DNA of 64,000 nucleotides from Bifidobacterium longum subsp. infantis ATCC 15697 = JCM 1222 = DSM 20088 (GTDB taxonomy: Bacteria > Actinomycetota > Actinomycetes > Actinomycetales > Bifidobacteriaceae). Of this stretch, positions 9,557-17,314 are shown one piece after another. Position 1 is the first letter of the stretch. Every line of letters begins with the position of its first letter. The translations under genes and the position numbers were made by a program. Under the pieces are notes generated by a model. That model was not told where the DNA came from. It searched no databases and saw only the letters and a program-made list of their open reading frames with translations. The stretch is taken from positions 1,240,001 to 1,304,000 of the forward strand of contig NC_017219.1 in assembly GCF_000269965.1 (NCBI RefSeq), written 5' to 3'.

Positions 9557-10510
9557 TTATTGCGCGATCAGCATATAGACGATCTGCACCACAATCATCA
9601 CCAATGCAGGCAGCACCTGCTTCTTAACCACGCCCATGCGGTCCTTCATATCGAGCATCGCGACGGGCACGATGTTGAAGTTGGCGGCCATCGGCGTGCA
9701 CAGCGTGCCGCAGTAGCCACAGGTCAGCGCCAGAATGCCAATCACCGCCGGGTCCGCACCGTAGGCGAGCACGAATGGCGCGCCAATGCCCACGGTCATT
9801 ACGGTAATTGCGGCGAAGGCATTGCCCATGATCATCGTGAACAGCATCATGCCCACACCGAATACGATGATGCCCAGCGTGACGTTGCCCTTCGGAATAA
9901 TGCCGCCGACCAGCGTGGCGATCACGTCGCCGACACCTGCGGCTGTGAAAATCGCGCCGAGACTGGCCAGCAGCATCGGCAGCATGCAGAGCGCACCCAT
10001 GGCAGACAACAGGCGTTCCGAATCGTTGAGGAATACGACCGGCTTGTTGTCATGCGAGAACGCGAACAGAATCACGGCGGCAATCATCACACCGATGCAG
10101 CAGCCGGTCAGGGCGCTGACGCTGGGAATCAGGGCGCCGATAATGGCGAACACGCCCAGGCACAGGGCGGGAATGAAGATGCGCATGCCGATGCGCTGGA
10201 AGTTCGCGGCCACTTCGGCGGTGCTGGGAGCGCTCGAATCGGACGCCGATCCCTTACGCACTTGGCGGAAGATGGCGGGAATGACCATGATGATAATGAG
10301 CACACCGTCCGCAATGGCCGGAATCCAACGGCCGAACGCGATGACGATACCGAGCGCCGTCCAGAACACGAAAGTGCCGTAGCGGGCCTTGTTGGTTTTA
10401 TCGAGTAGGTTGCGTACGCCCGCATACACGGACATGAAACCCATGAAAATATAGAAGAGCTCGAGGATCTTGGTGCCAACGGTCACGCTGGGGTCCATGA
10501 AGAACGACAT
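9557..10510 (-). CDS. DUF979-family membrane protein (putative permease subunit)
   Basis: A 317-residue, very hydrophobic protein with many predicted membrane helices, for example ILELFYIFMGFMSVYAGVRN near the N-terminus and VLPALVMIVVQIVYMLIAQ at the C-terminus. It matches my memory of DUF979, always found beside DUF969. The ATG at 10510 is one base after the DUF969 stop, so the two are translationally coupled. The frame runs on upstream to 10633, but only as an overlap with the DUF969 gene. The motif TCGYCGTLCTPMAANFNIVP near residue 270 is typical of this carrier-like family. The substrate is unproven; the neighbour pcp suggests 5-oxoproline or related peptides. Confidence 0.8.
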   Translation of the reverse strand: MSFFMDPSVTVGTKILELFYIFMGFMSVYAGVRNLLDKTNKARYGTFVFWTALGIVIAFGRWIPAIADGVLIIIMVIPAIFRQVRKGSASDSSAPSTAEVAANFQRIGMRIFIPALCLGVFAIIGALIPSVSALTGCCIGVMIAAVILFAFSHDNKPVVFLNDSERLLSAMGALCMLPMLLASLGAIFTAAGVGDVIATLVGGIIPKGNVTLGIIVFGVGMMLFTMIMGNAFAAITVMTVGIGAPFVLAYGADPAVIGILALTCGYCGTLCTPMAANFNIVPVAMLDMKDRMGVVKKQVLPALVMIVVQIVYMLIAQ

Positions 10511-10511
10511 A

Positions 10512-11240
10512 TCAGGCCTCCTTGCCGGTGGTGGTAGCGGTAGTGGCCTGAGCGGCGGCTTCGGCACCGTAGTACTTCTTACGCAGTCGTGTGTCCTTGA
10601 TGATGTAATAGACGGCGGTGACCGCCACGGCAATCACCGCGACCGGGATCTCGATAATGGCCATGCGCAATAGTTCGACGTCATAACCCAGCGGCTTCAA
10701 TGTGGACTGCACGAGCAGCGCACCGGCCGTACCTACGAACAGCACCTGGCCAAAGAACCATGCGACGTTCTCCATACCGGAAGCCATGCCCTTGAGCTCT
10801 TCCACATACTCGTCGTTCGGCTCGTGACCGGACGCTTCAATCGCGCCCACCGCCATCGGCATAATGACCGGACGCACGAACCCGGCCACGCCACCAAAAC
10901 TCACGTTGAACGCGGCGAACACGAGACGCATCACACCATACAGGGCGATCACCATACCGGGCGTCGCATTCTTCACCCTGCCGATCAGCTGCGCGGCTGC
11001 GGTTTTCAGACCGTTGCGCTCCAATGTGCCGGTGACCAGCAACACGATGATGAAAATTGCCATGCTGCGGTTCGAGACGAACGACGTACCCAACGTGGTC
11101 AGGAAGCCGTCGACGCCAATGCCGCCGACCAGCGCAGTCACCAAAGCCGCCACGATAATGATCAGAATCGCATCAAGTCTGAGGGCGAAACCCACAATCA
11201 CAATCACGATTCCCAATAACACGAGATAATTTGGTTCCAT
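10512..11240 (-). CDS. DUF969-family membrane protein (putative permease subunit)
   Basis: A 242-residue protein with about six to seven hydrophobic segments, beginning MEPNYLVLLGIVIVIVGFAL. It includes the family-like stretch FGGVAGFVRPVIMPMAVGAI. It matches DUF969, the invariant partner of DUF979. The ATG at 11240 follows GGAAGG by ten bases; an in-frame GTG at 11258 lacks a ribosome-binding site. It is first in the operon DUF969-DUF979-pcp and divergent from the ABC-F gene across a 233-base spacer that must hold both promoters. Confidence 0.8.
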   Translation of the reverse strand: MEPNYLVLLGIVIVIVGFALRLDAILIIIVAALVTALVGGIGVDGFLTTLGTSFVSNRSMAIFIIVLLVTGTLERNGLKTAAAQLIGRVKNATPGMVIALYGVMRLVFAAFNVSFGGVAGFVRPVIMPMAVGAIEASGHEPNDEYVEELKGMASGMENVAWFFGQVLFVGTAGALLVQSTLKPLGYDVELLRMAIIEIPVAVIAVAVTAVYYIIKDTRLRKKYYGAEAAAQATTATTTGKEA

Positions 11241-11473
11241 GCGGCAAATCCCTTCCACAGTACGTGCGCATTGCGCCGCAAGCGTATTCGAATACCAGAT
11301 AGTGTACGACGCGAATCATGCTTCGGCGGCCTCTTCGCGCACATCGTGGGTATTGCATGGGCGTCGCGCGCCTCGCGCACGGCTGCGGCCGGGACGGTCG
11401 GCATGGTGTTCGCTATGATGTACAGTCGGACTTTGGTAAGAGACAGTATTCGTAACAGGCAAGTAGGTTATTC

Positions 11474-13075
11474 ATGGCTATTGAGGTGCAGGGACTTGAA
11501 ATTCAGATCGGCGCGCGCACGCTGCTTCACCCCACCAACTTCCATGTGGCCAAGGGAGACAAGATCGGTCTGGTGGGCCGCAACGGCGCCGGCAAGACAA
11601 CGCTGACCCGCGTGATCACCGGCGACATGCTGCCCACCGCCGGCAAGGTGCGCGTCTCCGGCAAGTTCGGCTACCTGCCGCAAGACACGCACGCCTCCGA
11701 TCCCACGCAGACCGCGCTCGACCGCATGATGAGCGCGCGTGACATCGCCACCATCATCAGCCGCATTCGCAAGGCCGAAAAGGATATGACCGACCCGGAT
11801 CCGGACGTGATGAGCAAGGCCATGACCCGGTACGACAAGGCCATGCAGGACTTCGACAAGGCCGGCGGATACGCGGCCCAGTCCGAGGCGATTTCCATGG
11901 CCGCCTCGCTCGGCCTGCCGCAGGAGGTCATGGAGCAGCAGCTCGGCACGCTCTCCGGTGGCCAGCGCCGCCGCATCGAGCTGGCGCGCATCCTGTTCTC
12001 CAATGCCGACACCCTGATCCTCGACGAGCCGACCAACCACTTGGATGCCGATTCCATCGAATGGCTGCGCGGCTACTTGAAGAAGTACGAGGGCGGCTTC
12101 CTGGTCATCTCCCACTCCACCGAACTGCTGGACGAAGTGGTGAACAAGGTCTGGCATCTGGACGCGCAGCTCGGCCAGATCGACATGTATTCGCTCGGCT
12201 GGAAGGCCTACCTGCACCAGCGCGTGGTGGACGAGGAGCGCCGCCGCCGCGAACGCGAAGTGGCCGAGAAGAAGGCCGACCGTCTCATGAAGCAGGGCAT
12301 CCGACTGCACGCCAAGGCCGCCAAGGCCGTGGCCGCGCAGAACATGATGCGCCGCGCCGAAAAGCTGCTGGAAAACACCTCCGAGGCGCAGAAGGCCGAG
12401 AAGGTGGCGGACATCCGTTTCCCCGAGCCCGCGCCCTGCGGCCGCACGCCGATCATGGCCAAGGACATCTCCAAGGCCTACGGTTCCAACATCGTGTTCG
12501 CCGGCGTGAACCTGGCCATCGACAAGGGCTCGCGTGTGGTGATCCTCGGCTACAACGGTGCCGGCAAGACCACCACGCTGCGCCTGCTGGCCCACATCGA
12601 GGAGCCGGACACCGGTTCCGTGGAATACGGTCACGGCTGCAAGATCGGCTACTTCGCGCAGGAGCACGACACCTTGGATCTGAACGCCACCGTGTTGGAG
12701 AACCTGCAGCATGTGGCGCCCGAGCTCGACAACACGCAGGCCCGTTCCATTCTTGGCTCGTTCCTGTTCTCCGGCGATGACGCGATGAAACCGGCCCATG
12801 TGCTTTCCGGCGGTGAGAAGACCCGTCTGGCCTTGGCCACGCTGGTCACCTCGCGAGCCAATGTGCTGCTGCTCGACGAGCCCACCAACAACCTCGATCC
12901 CGCCTCCCGTGAGGAGATTCTGAAGGCCATTGCCAAGTATGAGGGCGCCATTGTGCTCGTCACCCACGATGAGGGCGCCGTCGAGGCGCTCGACCCCGAG
13001 CGCGTGCTCCTCATGCCCGACGGCGACGAAGACCTCTGGAATGATTCGTACCTCGAACTCGTAGCTGAAGAATAG
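11474..13075 (+). CDS. ABC-F family ATPase
   Basis: A soluble duplicated ATP-binding cassette protein of 533 residues without membrane segments, the hallmark of ABC-F ribosome-associated factors. Domain 1 has Walker A GRNGAGKTT (residues 35-43), signature LSGGQRRRIEL and Walker B LILDEPTNHLD. A basic, Arg/Lys-rich linker follows. Domain 2 has GYNGAGKTT, LSGGEKTRLAL and LLLDEPTNNLD. The start is ATG 11474. Whether it is a translation factor or an antibiotic-resistance protein cannot be told from sequence alone; the chromosomal housekeeping context favours the former. Confidence 0.9.
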   Translation: MAIEVQGLEIQIGARTLLHPTNFHVAKGDKIGLVGRNGAGKTTLTRVITGDMLPTAGKVRVSGKFGYLPQDTHASDPTQTALDRMMSARDIATIISRIRKAEKDMTDPDPDVMSKAMTRYDKAMQDFDKAGGYAAQSEAISMAASLGLPQEVMEQQLGTLSGGQRRRIELARILFSNADTLILDEPTNHLDADSIEWLRGYLKKYEGGFLVISHSTELLDEVVNKVWHLDAQLGQIDMYSLGWKAYLHQRVVDEERRRREREVAEKKADRLMKQGIRLHAKAAKAVAAQNMMRRAEKLLENTSEAQKAEKVADIRFPEPAPCGRTPIMAKDISKAYGSNIVFAGVNLAIDKGSRVVILGYNGAGKTTTLRLLAHIEEPDTGSVEYGHGCKIGYFAQEHDTLDLNATVLENLQHVAPELDNTQARSILGSFLFSGDDAMKPAHVLSGGEKTRLALATLVTSRANVLLLDEPTNNLDPASREEILKAIAKYEGAIVLVTHDEGAVEALDPERVLLMPDGDEDLWNDSYLELVAEE

Positions 13076-13090
13076 TCCTACCTTTTGGTT

Positions 13091-13184
13091 CCTCTCGCTG
13101 AGGGGAGCTGTCAGCAAAGAGCGGGTTAACCCTAGGTTCCCCTCGCTGAGGGGAGCTGGCCGCCGTAGGCGGCCTGAGGGGAGT
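13091..13184. repeat. Two copies of the CGCTGAGGGGAGCTG intergenic repeat
   Basis: The ABC-F/SDR spacer holds two related units (about 13091-13115 and 13137-13184). Each contains CTCGCTGAGGGGAGCTG. The second extends into an inverted GGCCGCC-GTA-GGCGGCC hairpin and ends in CTGAGGGGAG. They resemble the elements at 6712, 17329-17496 and 34524. Confidence 0.65.
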
Positions 13185-13210
13185 CTCGCAAGCATGCAAA
13201 GGAAACAACC

Positions 13211-13918
13211 ATGCCAACCACAACAGGTAAGAAAATCGCCATCGTCACCGGCAGCGCGCTGGGTTTGGGCTACGAGCTCGCCAGCCAACTCATCGCCAAG
13301 GGCTGGCTGGTGGCCGGCATCGACTTCAACGCCGAACGTCAGGCCGAGCTGAGCACGCAGTGGCCCGCCGAATCCTACCGCGCCTTCGTAGGCGACATCA
13401 CTGACGAAGCGTTCGTCAAGGAATCCGTGGCGAGCATCGCTGCGCTTGGTCACATCGACCTGCTCATCAACAACGCCGGCCAGCCCTCGTTCAAGGTGCC
13501 CACCGCCTATGAGGCCGCCGATGTCGACACATGCCTCAAAGGTCTCAAAGGCATGATCCTGTGGACGGTGGAAACCCTCAAGACCTGTGGCGAGCGTGAC
13601 GTGAAAATCGCCCAGATCATGAGCACCGCCGCCACGCGGGGCAACGCGAACGAAAGCGTGTACTGCGCCACCAAGTGGGGCGAGAAGGGCTACACCAAGA
13701 GCCTGCAGGCCGCATACAAGGGCACCAGCGTCAAGGTGGTCGCCGTCTATCCGGGCGGCATCGACACCGCCTTCTACCGTGATAGCCATGACTACGTCTC
13801 CGAAGCCAAGCAGCACACCTTCATGCAGCCCGGTCCGCTGGCCGAGGTCATCCTCTTCAACCTGATCAACGAGGCCAACCTCACCGTCACCGACATCGAG
13901 ATCAACCGCAACAGCTGA
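13211..13918 (+). CDS. Short-chain dehydrogenase/reductase
   Basis: A 235-residue classical SDR. The Rossmann motif TGSALGLG is at residues 13-20, NNAG is at the end of strand 4, and the catalytic pair lies in the YCATKWG motif (Tyr-x3-Lys). The substrate cannot be assigned from sequence. It has ATG 13211 with AAAGGAA upstream and repeat elements between it and the ABC-F gene. It stands alone. An inverted repeat lies about 75 bases after its stop. Confidence 0.88.
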   Translation: MPTTTGKKIAIVTGSALGLGYELASQLIAKGWLVAGIDFNAERQAELSTQWPAESYRAFVGDITDEAFVKESVASIAALGHIDLLINNAGQPSFKVPTAYEAADVDTCLKGLKGMILWTVETLKTCGERDVKIAQIMSTAATRGNANESVYCATKWGEKGYTKSLQAAYKGTSVKVVAVYPGGIDTAFYRDSHDYVSEAKQHTFMQPGPLAEVILFNLINEANLTVTDIEINRNS

Positions 13919-13991
13919 GCTGGCAGGTTATACACATATCCACCGATTCGGCCGAGCTGGTTGCGCGCAGAAGTTGGTTATGCCATCGTGA

Positions 13992-14027
13992 GTTGTATCC
14001 GTGAATAACGCGGTTCACGGATACAAC
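13992..14027. repeat. 14-bp perfect inverted repeat before the DUF559-type gene
   Basis: Arms 13992-14005 and 14014-14027 are perfectly complementary with an 8-base centre. They end 15 bases before the next start codon. With no T run, it may be an operator or a hairpin close to the ribosome-binding site; it could also end SDR transcription. Confidence 0.6.
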
Positions 14028-14042
14028 CATCAGGGGGATGGC

Positions 14043-14894
14043 ATGGAGTCCTATGCATACAACACGTTCTTCACACTTGATGAGGCGCGAGACCTCGCCC
14101 AGAAAACACTGGAACAATGCCGTGCCAGATCGATGCGCACTTCACAGGAGCTTTGCTTCAGCCATGGCACCAGGCTACAGCTTGCTGGCATGACGGCCAC
14201 GCTGAATTACAAGCCCAACTATGACCCCAACAAACTGCACGTTACGGTGTCCGGGGCTGAAAGATTGTCGAATCTTACCGAAACGCAATGCCATTATTGG
14301 GGTCATGGCATTGACCAGACGATGATTGATGATCTTATCGCCGTGGTTTCAGTGGAACAGGCGCTGTGTCAGATCGCACAGTTCGTCGATGTGGAAAGTA
14401 TGGTCATTGCCTTGGATTGGGCCACCTGCCGTAATGAGCATCTGAAACAGACAACGAAAGACAAGATATCGTTGTTCCTCGCCGATATAGGTAGATTCCC
14501 AGGTATCAGATTATTTCGCAAAGCGCTCTCGTTGTGCAGAGAGAACACCGATTCGCCGCAGGAAAGCATCCTTCGCCTTGAATCGGTAAAACGTGGATTA
14601 CCCGAATTGGAGGTGAATGCTCCGATATACCTCCCGTTGCAGAACAAAGAGGTGGTTGTGGACATGGTGTATCCGAATGATCATGTGATTCTGGAATACG
14701 ACGGACGGTACCACTATGACCGAAACCGATGGGAAGGAGATATCGAGAAAAGGAACAACCTCTCCTTCGCGGGCTATAAGACTTTTCCCGCCACAAGAAG
14801 AACGTTCGCTACCACGCAGAATCTGGATGAATACTTCAGAATCGTTGGAAGTGCAATTGCGGAATACCGCAATACCGGGTCATTTTCACAATGA
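14043..14894 (+). CDS. DUF559/VSR-like C-terminal domain protein
   Basis: A 283-residue protein of unknown role. The C-terminal 100 residues carry a pattern typical of DUF559 proteins, which share the Vsr/PD-(D/E)XK nuclease fold. The pattern runs ESILRLESVKRGLPELEVN, VVDMVYPNDHVILEYDGRYH, then RWEGDIEKRNNLSFAGYKTF. The LEYDGRYH motif holds the likely metal ligands. Such proteins are common orphans in actinobacteria and are sometimes annotated as AbiEi-like or endonuclease-domain proteins. The ATG at 14043 is chosen over the upstream frame because AGGGGG lies six bases before it. The base composition is visibly more AT-rich than its neighbours, and it is flanked by palindromic elements, so acquisition by transfer is likely. 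Nuclease activity is unproven. Confidence 0.7.
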   Translation: MESYAYNTFFTLDEARDLAQKTLEQCRARSMRTSQELCFSHGTRLQLAGMTATLNYKPNYDPNKLHVTVSGAERLSNLTETQCHYWGHGIDQTMIDDLIAVVSVEQALCQIAQFVDVESMVIALDWATCRNEHLKQTTKDKISLFLADIGRFPGIRLFRKALSLCRENTDSPQESILRLESVKRGLPELEVNAPIYLPLQNKEVVVDMVYPNDHVILEYDGRYHYDRNRWEGDIEKRNNLSFAGYKTFPATRRTFATTQNLDEYFRIVGSAIAEYRNTGSFSQ

Positions 14895-14908
14895 GATATG
14901 ACCGGACG

Positions 14909-15036
14909 CATTCATTAGGTCGATTCTTCATTCATTAGGTCGGTGAGCTCTGACAGTCACCACTGGAATGGTGCCATTCCAACACCGACAATCGCAGCCT
15001 CATGACCTAATGAATGAAGAATCGACCTAATGAATG
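14909..15036. repeat. 128-bp inverted-repeat element with four 13-bp motifs
   Basis: Perfect 33-bp arms at 14909-14941 and 15004-15036 flank a 62-bp centre. Each arm holds two direct copies of CATTCATTAGGTC separated by GATTCTT, so the motif occurs four times, two per orientation. The centre contains a further perfect hairpin, TGGAATGG at 14964-14971 with CCATTCCA at 14974-14981. No target-site duplication is visible. It could be a MITE-like element, a regulator array or a terminator-like fold. Confidence 0.85.
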
Positions 15037-15135
15037 ATTGGAAGCGTTCCGCGCAACGTTATGGCACCCGCAAGAAGCCGGAACCCGGAATATGTCTGTT
15101 ATCGTGGGAGCCAAGCAACAGGTGAAGGATTGAGT

Positions 15136-15505
15136 ATGCACATCAGTGACGATGAGTTTGGACGGGCCATTGAACAGGTGTTGGATGATTTGCCTGAACG
15201 GTTTGCGCGGGTGCTGGAGAATGTCGGCATCGTCGTTGCGGACGAACCCAATGAGCGCGAACTGGTCACAATGAGCAATCCGTGCGGTGAGCTGCTCGGA
15301 CTGTATGAGGGCATACCCATCACAAAGCGAACTACGGGCTGCAGCGGCGTGATGCCGGGACGCCATCACCCTGTTCAAGGGACCGCATGAACGCGTATGC
15401 TCGACACAGGCCGAGCTGCGCCAACAGATCCGCAAAACCGTGTTGCACGAGATCGGCCATTATTCCGGCTTCGATGATGAGTATCTGCACTCGCACGGCT
15501 ACTGA
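15136..15505 (+). pseudogene. Zinc metallopeptidase (DUF1025-like), frameshifted
   Basis: The first frame starts MHISDDEFGRAIEQVLDDLP and runs to GCSGVMP. The sequence then resumes in the next frame as DAITLFKGPHERVCSTQAEL and ends with the zinc motif VLHEIGHYSGFDDEYLHSHGY minus its last residue group, stopping at 15503-15505. The two halves join exactly if one G is removed from GGG at 15357-15359. The total length is 123 codons plus one base. Intact relatives are short actinobacterial HExxH metallopeptidases of about 120 residues. It is either a recent single-base insertion or a sequencing error. Without correction, the HEIGH active site is not translated. Confidence 0.85.
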
Positions 15506-15558
15506 AGCGATGCTGTTTCACTAGCGGGGAGCCGTCATACTGCCGTATGTTGCCAGAT

Positions 15559-16017
15559 TTACTGCAAGTGGTGCAACGCACGGATGATGGCGCAACGGTC
15601 CTCGACGGTTCCCTCGTTGGAGCACATGGCGGCGTACCAACACGGATTGCGCAAGGTCTCGGCGCCGGTGGCCTCATCCGTGGCGACGAGCGTGTGCAGA
15701 TCGTTGGCGTACTGGAAATGCAGGTGGCTGAGCAGCCCGCCCTCGGCGAACGCCTTGCGCGAAGGCAGAGGGTTGATGGCCAGCAGCCAGCGGAACGGGC
15801 TGTCTTCGGCGGCCGGATCAGCGGTGCGGAACACGAAGGTGGGGGAGTCTTCGAGACCGTGCTCGATGACATGGTCGATGGTGTATTCGTAGGCGTCGAG
15901 GCTGGTGTCGTCCTCGGCGAACCATTCGATGGCGAGCGAGAGGCATTGTCCGTGGAGCCGGATTCGGCGGCCGGGCTTGAAGCCAGGGCCGCAATCCGGT
16001 GCCGATACGGTTCCAAG
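15559..16017 (-). pseudogene. Unidentified coding remnant
   Basis: On the minus strand a frame is open from just after TGA (16018-16020) to the stop at 15559. From about 15940 on it reads like real protein: HGQCLSLAIEWFAEDDTS, then SPFRWLLAINPLPSRKAF and NPCWYAAMCSNEGTVEDRC. No convincing start codon precedes it. I do not recognise the family. It overlaps out of frame with the tail of the EcfA-like fragment, so it is probably the back half of a gene fused to transporter debris by deletion. A GTG at 15834 could allow a 91-residue product. Confidence 0.4.
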
Positions 16018-16447
16018 TCAAACGCCCGCAATCCCATGGCGGCCACGCAGCCGGGGGAGAGGGACAGGAATTCATCGGCCTCGTAATCCTGCACGATATG
16101 TCCGCCGTCGAATACCACGTACCGGTCGGCCACGCCGTTGAGCCATGCGAGTCGGTGATGAAACAGGGCAGCATCATCGTGACGCCCACGGCCAGCGCGG
16201 AGACCACATGCAGCCACGGCAGTCCCAGGGCATCGGGGTCGAGCATTCCCAGCGCGGTGAGTACGGCATAGGTCACGCCGAAGTTCAACGCGGTTCGCCA
16301 TCGGGCGGCCGCCAGCAGGGGCAACAGGAACAGCACGACCATGACGATTTGCGTGGCGAGCCCTACATGGAAGAACAGCATGAGGTTCGCCACCAGCAGA
16401 AGGAAGAGTCTCGCGCGCGGATCGAGCGTCCGGCGGGCAGGATTCAT
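15985..16447 (-). pseudogene. ECF transporter remnant: EcfT front half joined to EcfA tail
   Basis: Starting at ATG 16447 the frame reads MNPARRTLDPRARLFLLLVA and several hydrophobic helices, as in EcfT, the membrane coupling subunit of energy-coupling-factor vitamin transporters. After about 95 residues (near 16163) the similarity stops. A different frame then gives the C-terminal part of an EcfA ATPase: HRLAWLNGVADRYVVFDGGH and IVQDYEADEFLSLSPGCV. The rest of EcfT and the Walker motifs of EcfA are deleted. The start overlaps the S-component stop (TGATG). Non-functional. Confidence 0.7.
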
Positions 16448-16712
16448 CAGGCGATACCGGCCTTGATGAAATGCTTCTTCATCATGCGCTGGCCGAACCA
16501 GCCGCCGAGAACCGCGCACACCAGAATCGCGATCATCGAGATGAAGAACGTGCCGGTGTTGATGTAGGCGATGAACGAAAGCACGAAATGCCCGGAGATG
16601 AACAGGAACCGTCCGATGATCACGCCCATGACGGTGATGCCGCCGAATTTGCCGAGGCGTGCGGCCAGCAGCATGTACACGCAGCCGGAGATGAGGGCCG
16701 CGATGGCGATCC
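16447..16712 (-). pseudogene. ECF transporter S-component, C-terminal fragment
   Basis: This minus-strand frame encodes ALISGCVYMLLAARLGKFGG, then GRFLFISGHFVLSFIAYINT and a final helix ending GWFGQRMMKKHFIKAGIA. This resembles the membrane core of a substrate-binding S subunit (MptD/Trep_Strep-like group). The N-terminal half is missing: at about 16700-16715 the sequence passes into an exporter gene fragment read on the other strand. It is the first gene of a dead S-T-A operon. The vitamin substrate is unknown. Confidence 0.6.
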
Positions 16713-17314
16713 GGCAATGGCAGCGCTCGCGCGGCCTGACCGGCGACGCGGTCACCGGCACATTCGACCCGAATACGGTGGCCCTGGCCGCAGCCGCACC
16801 AATCCGCATCACGGCGGTGAACGCGAAACTCGGCCAATCGCAGGTCAGCCCGGCAAGCTATACGGGCGTCACCCTGCATGCGCAGGCCACGTTGACCGCC
16901 ACAAAGGCGGCGACGTTCAAAGCCGGAGACAAGGCGCAGGTCGTGCTGCCGGACAACACCACCGTCGAAACGACGCTCGCCTCGGTCGGTCAGGGCGGGC
17001 AGAAGACCGGCGACACCGGGCAAGCCACACAGCCATCGGCGCGCATCGACTTCCCGGACCAGTCGTAGGTGGCGGCTTTCGGGCCGACGGCCGTGCAAGT
17101 CATCATCCCGAACGCCGATGCCTCGACCGGGGAGACACTGATCGTGCCGGTGACCGCACTGATCGCCAGCGCCGGCAGCGCGTATGCGGTCGAAGCGGTA
17201 CGCGGCGGCAAGTTGGTGCGTGTGCCGGTGTCAATCGGGCTGGTGTCCGACGCGCAAGTGCAAATCACCAAGTCCGACGGCCTCAAGGCGGGAGACAAGG
17301 TGGTGGTCTCATGA
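16706..17314 (+). pseudogene. MacA-like adaptor protein, truncated with internal stop
   Basis: The frame reads IRQWQRSRGLTGDAVTGTFD, a peptidoglycan-binding-type repeat. A membrane-fusion adaptor body follows (VTLHAQATLTATKAATFKAG; LIVPVTALIASAGSAYAVEA) and it ends GLKAGDKVVVS. An in-frame TAG at 17066-17068 interrupts it, with coherent protein sequence on both sides. The 5' end, including any signal peptide, is lost at the junction with ECF debris. Its stop overlaps the ATG of the next ATPase fragment (17311). That is the normal arrangement for adaptor and ATPase in MacAB-type exporters. Confidence 0.75.

Noticed and set aside
11468..13816. 782-codon open frame antisense to the ABC-F and SDR genes
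   Set aside because: Both sense genes have full family motifs. The antisense protein is His/Gly/Leu/Val-rich low-complexity sequence produced by third-position GC bias.
13992..14027. Rho-independent terminator of the SDR gene
   Set aside because: No T run follows and it lies 74 bases after the stop but 15 bases before the next gene, so a regulatory role is at least as likely. Kept only as an inverted repeat.
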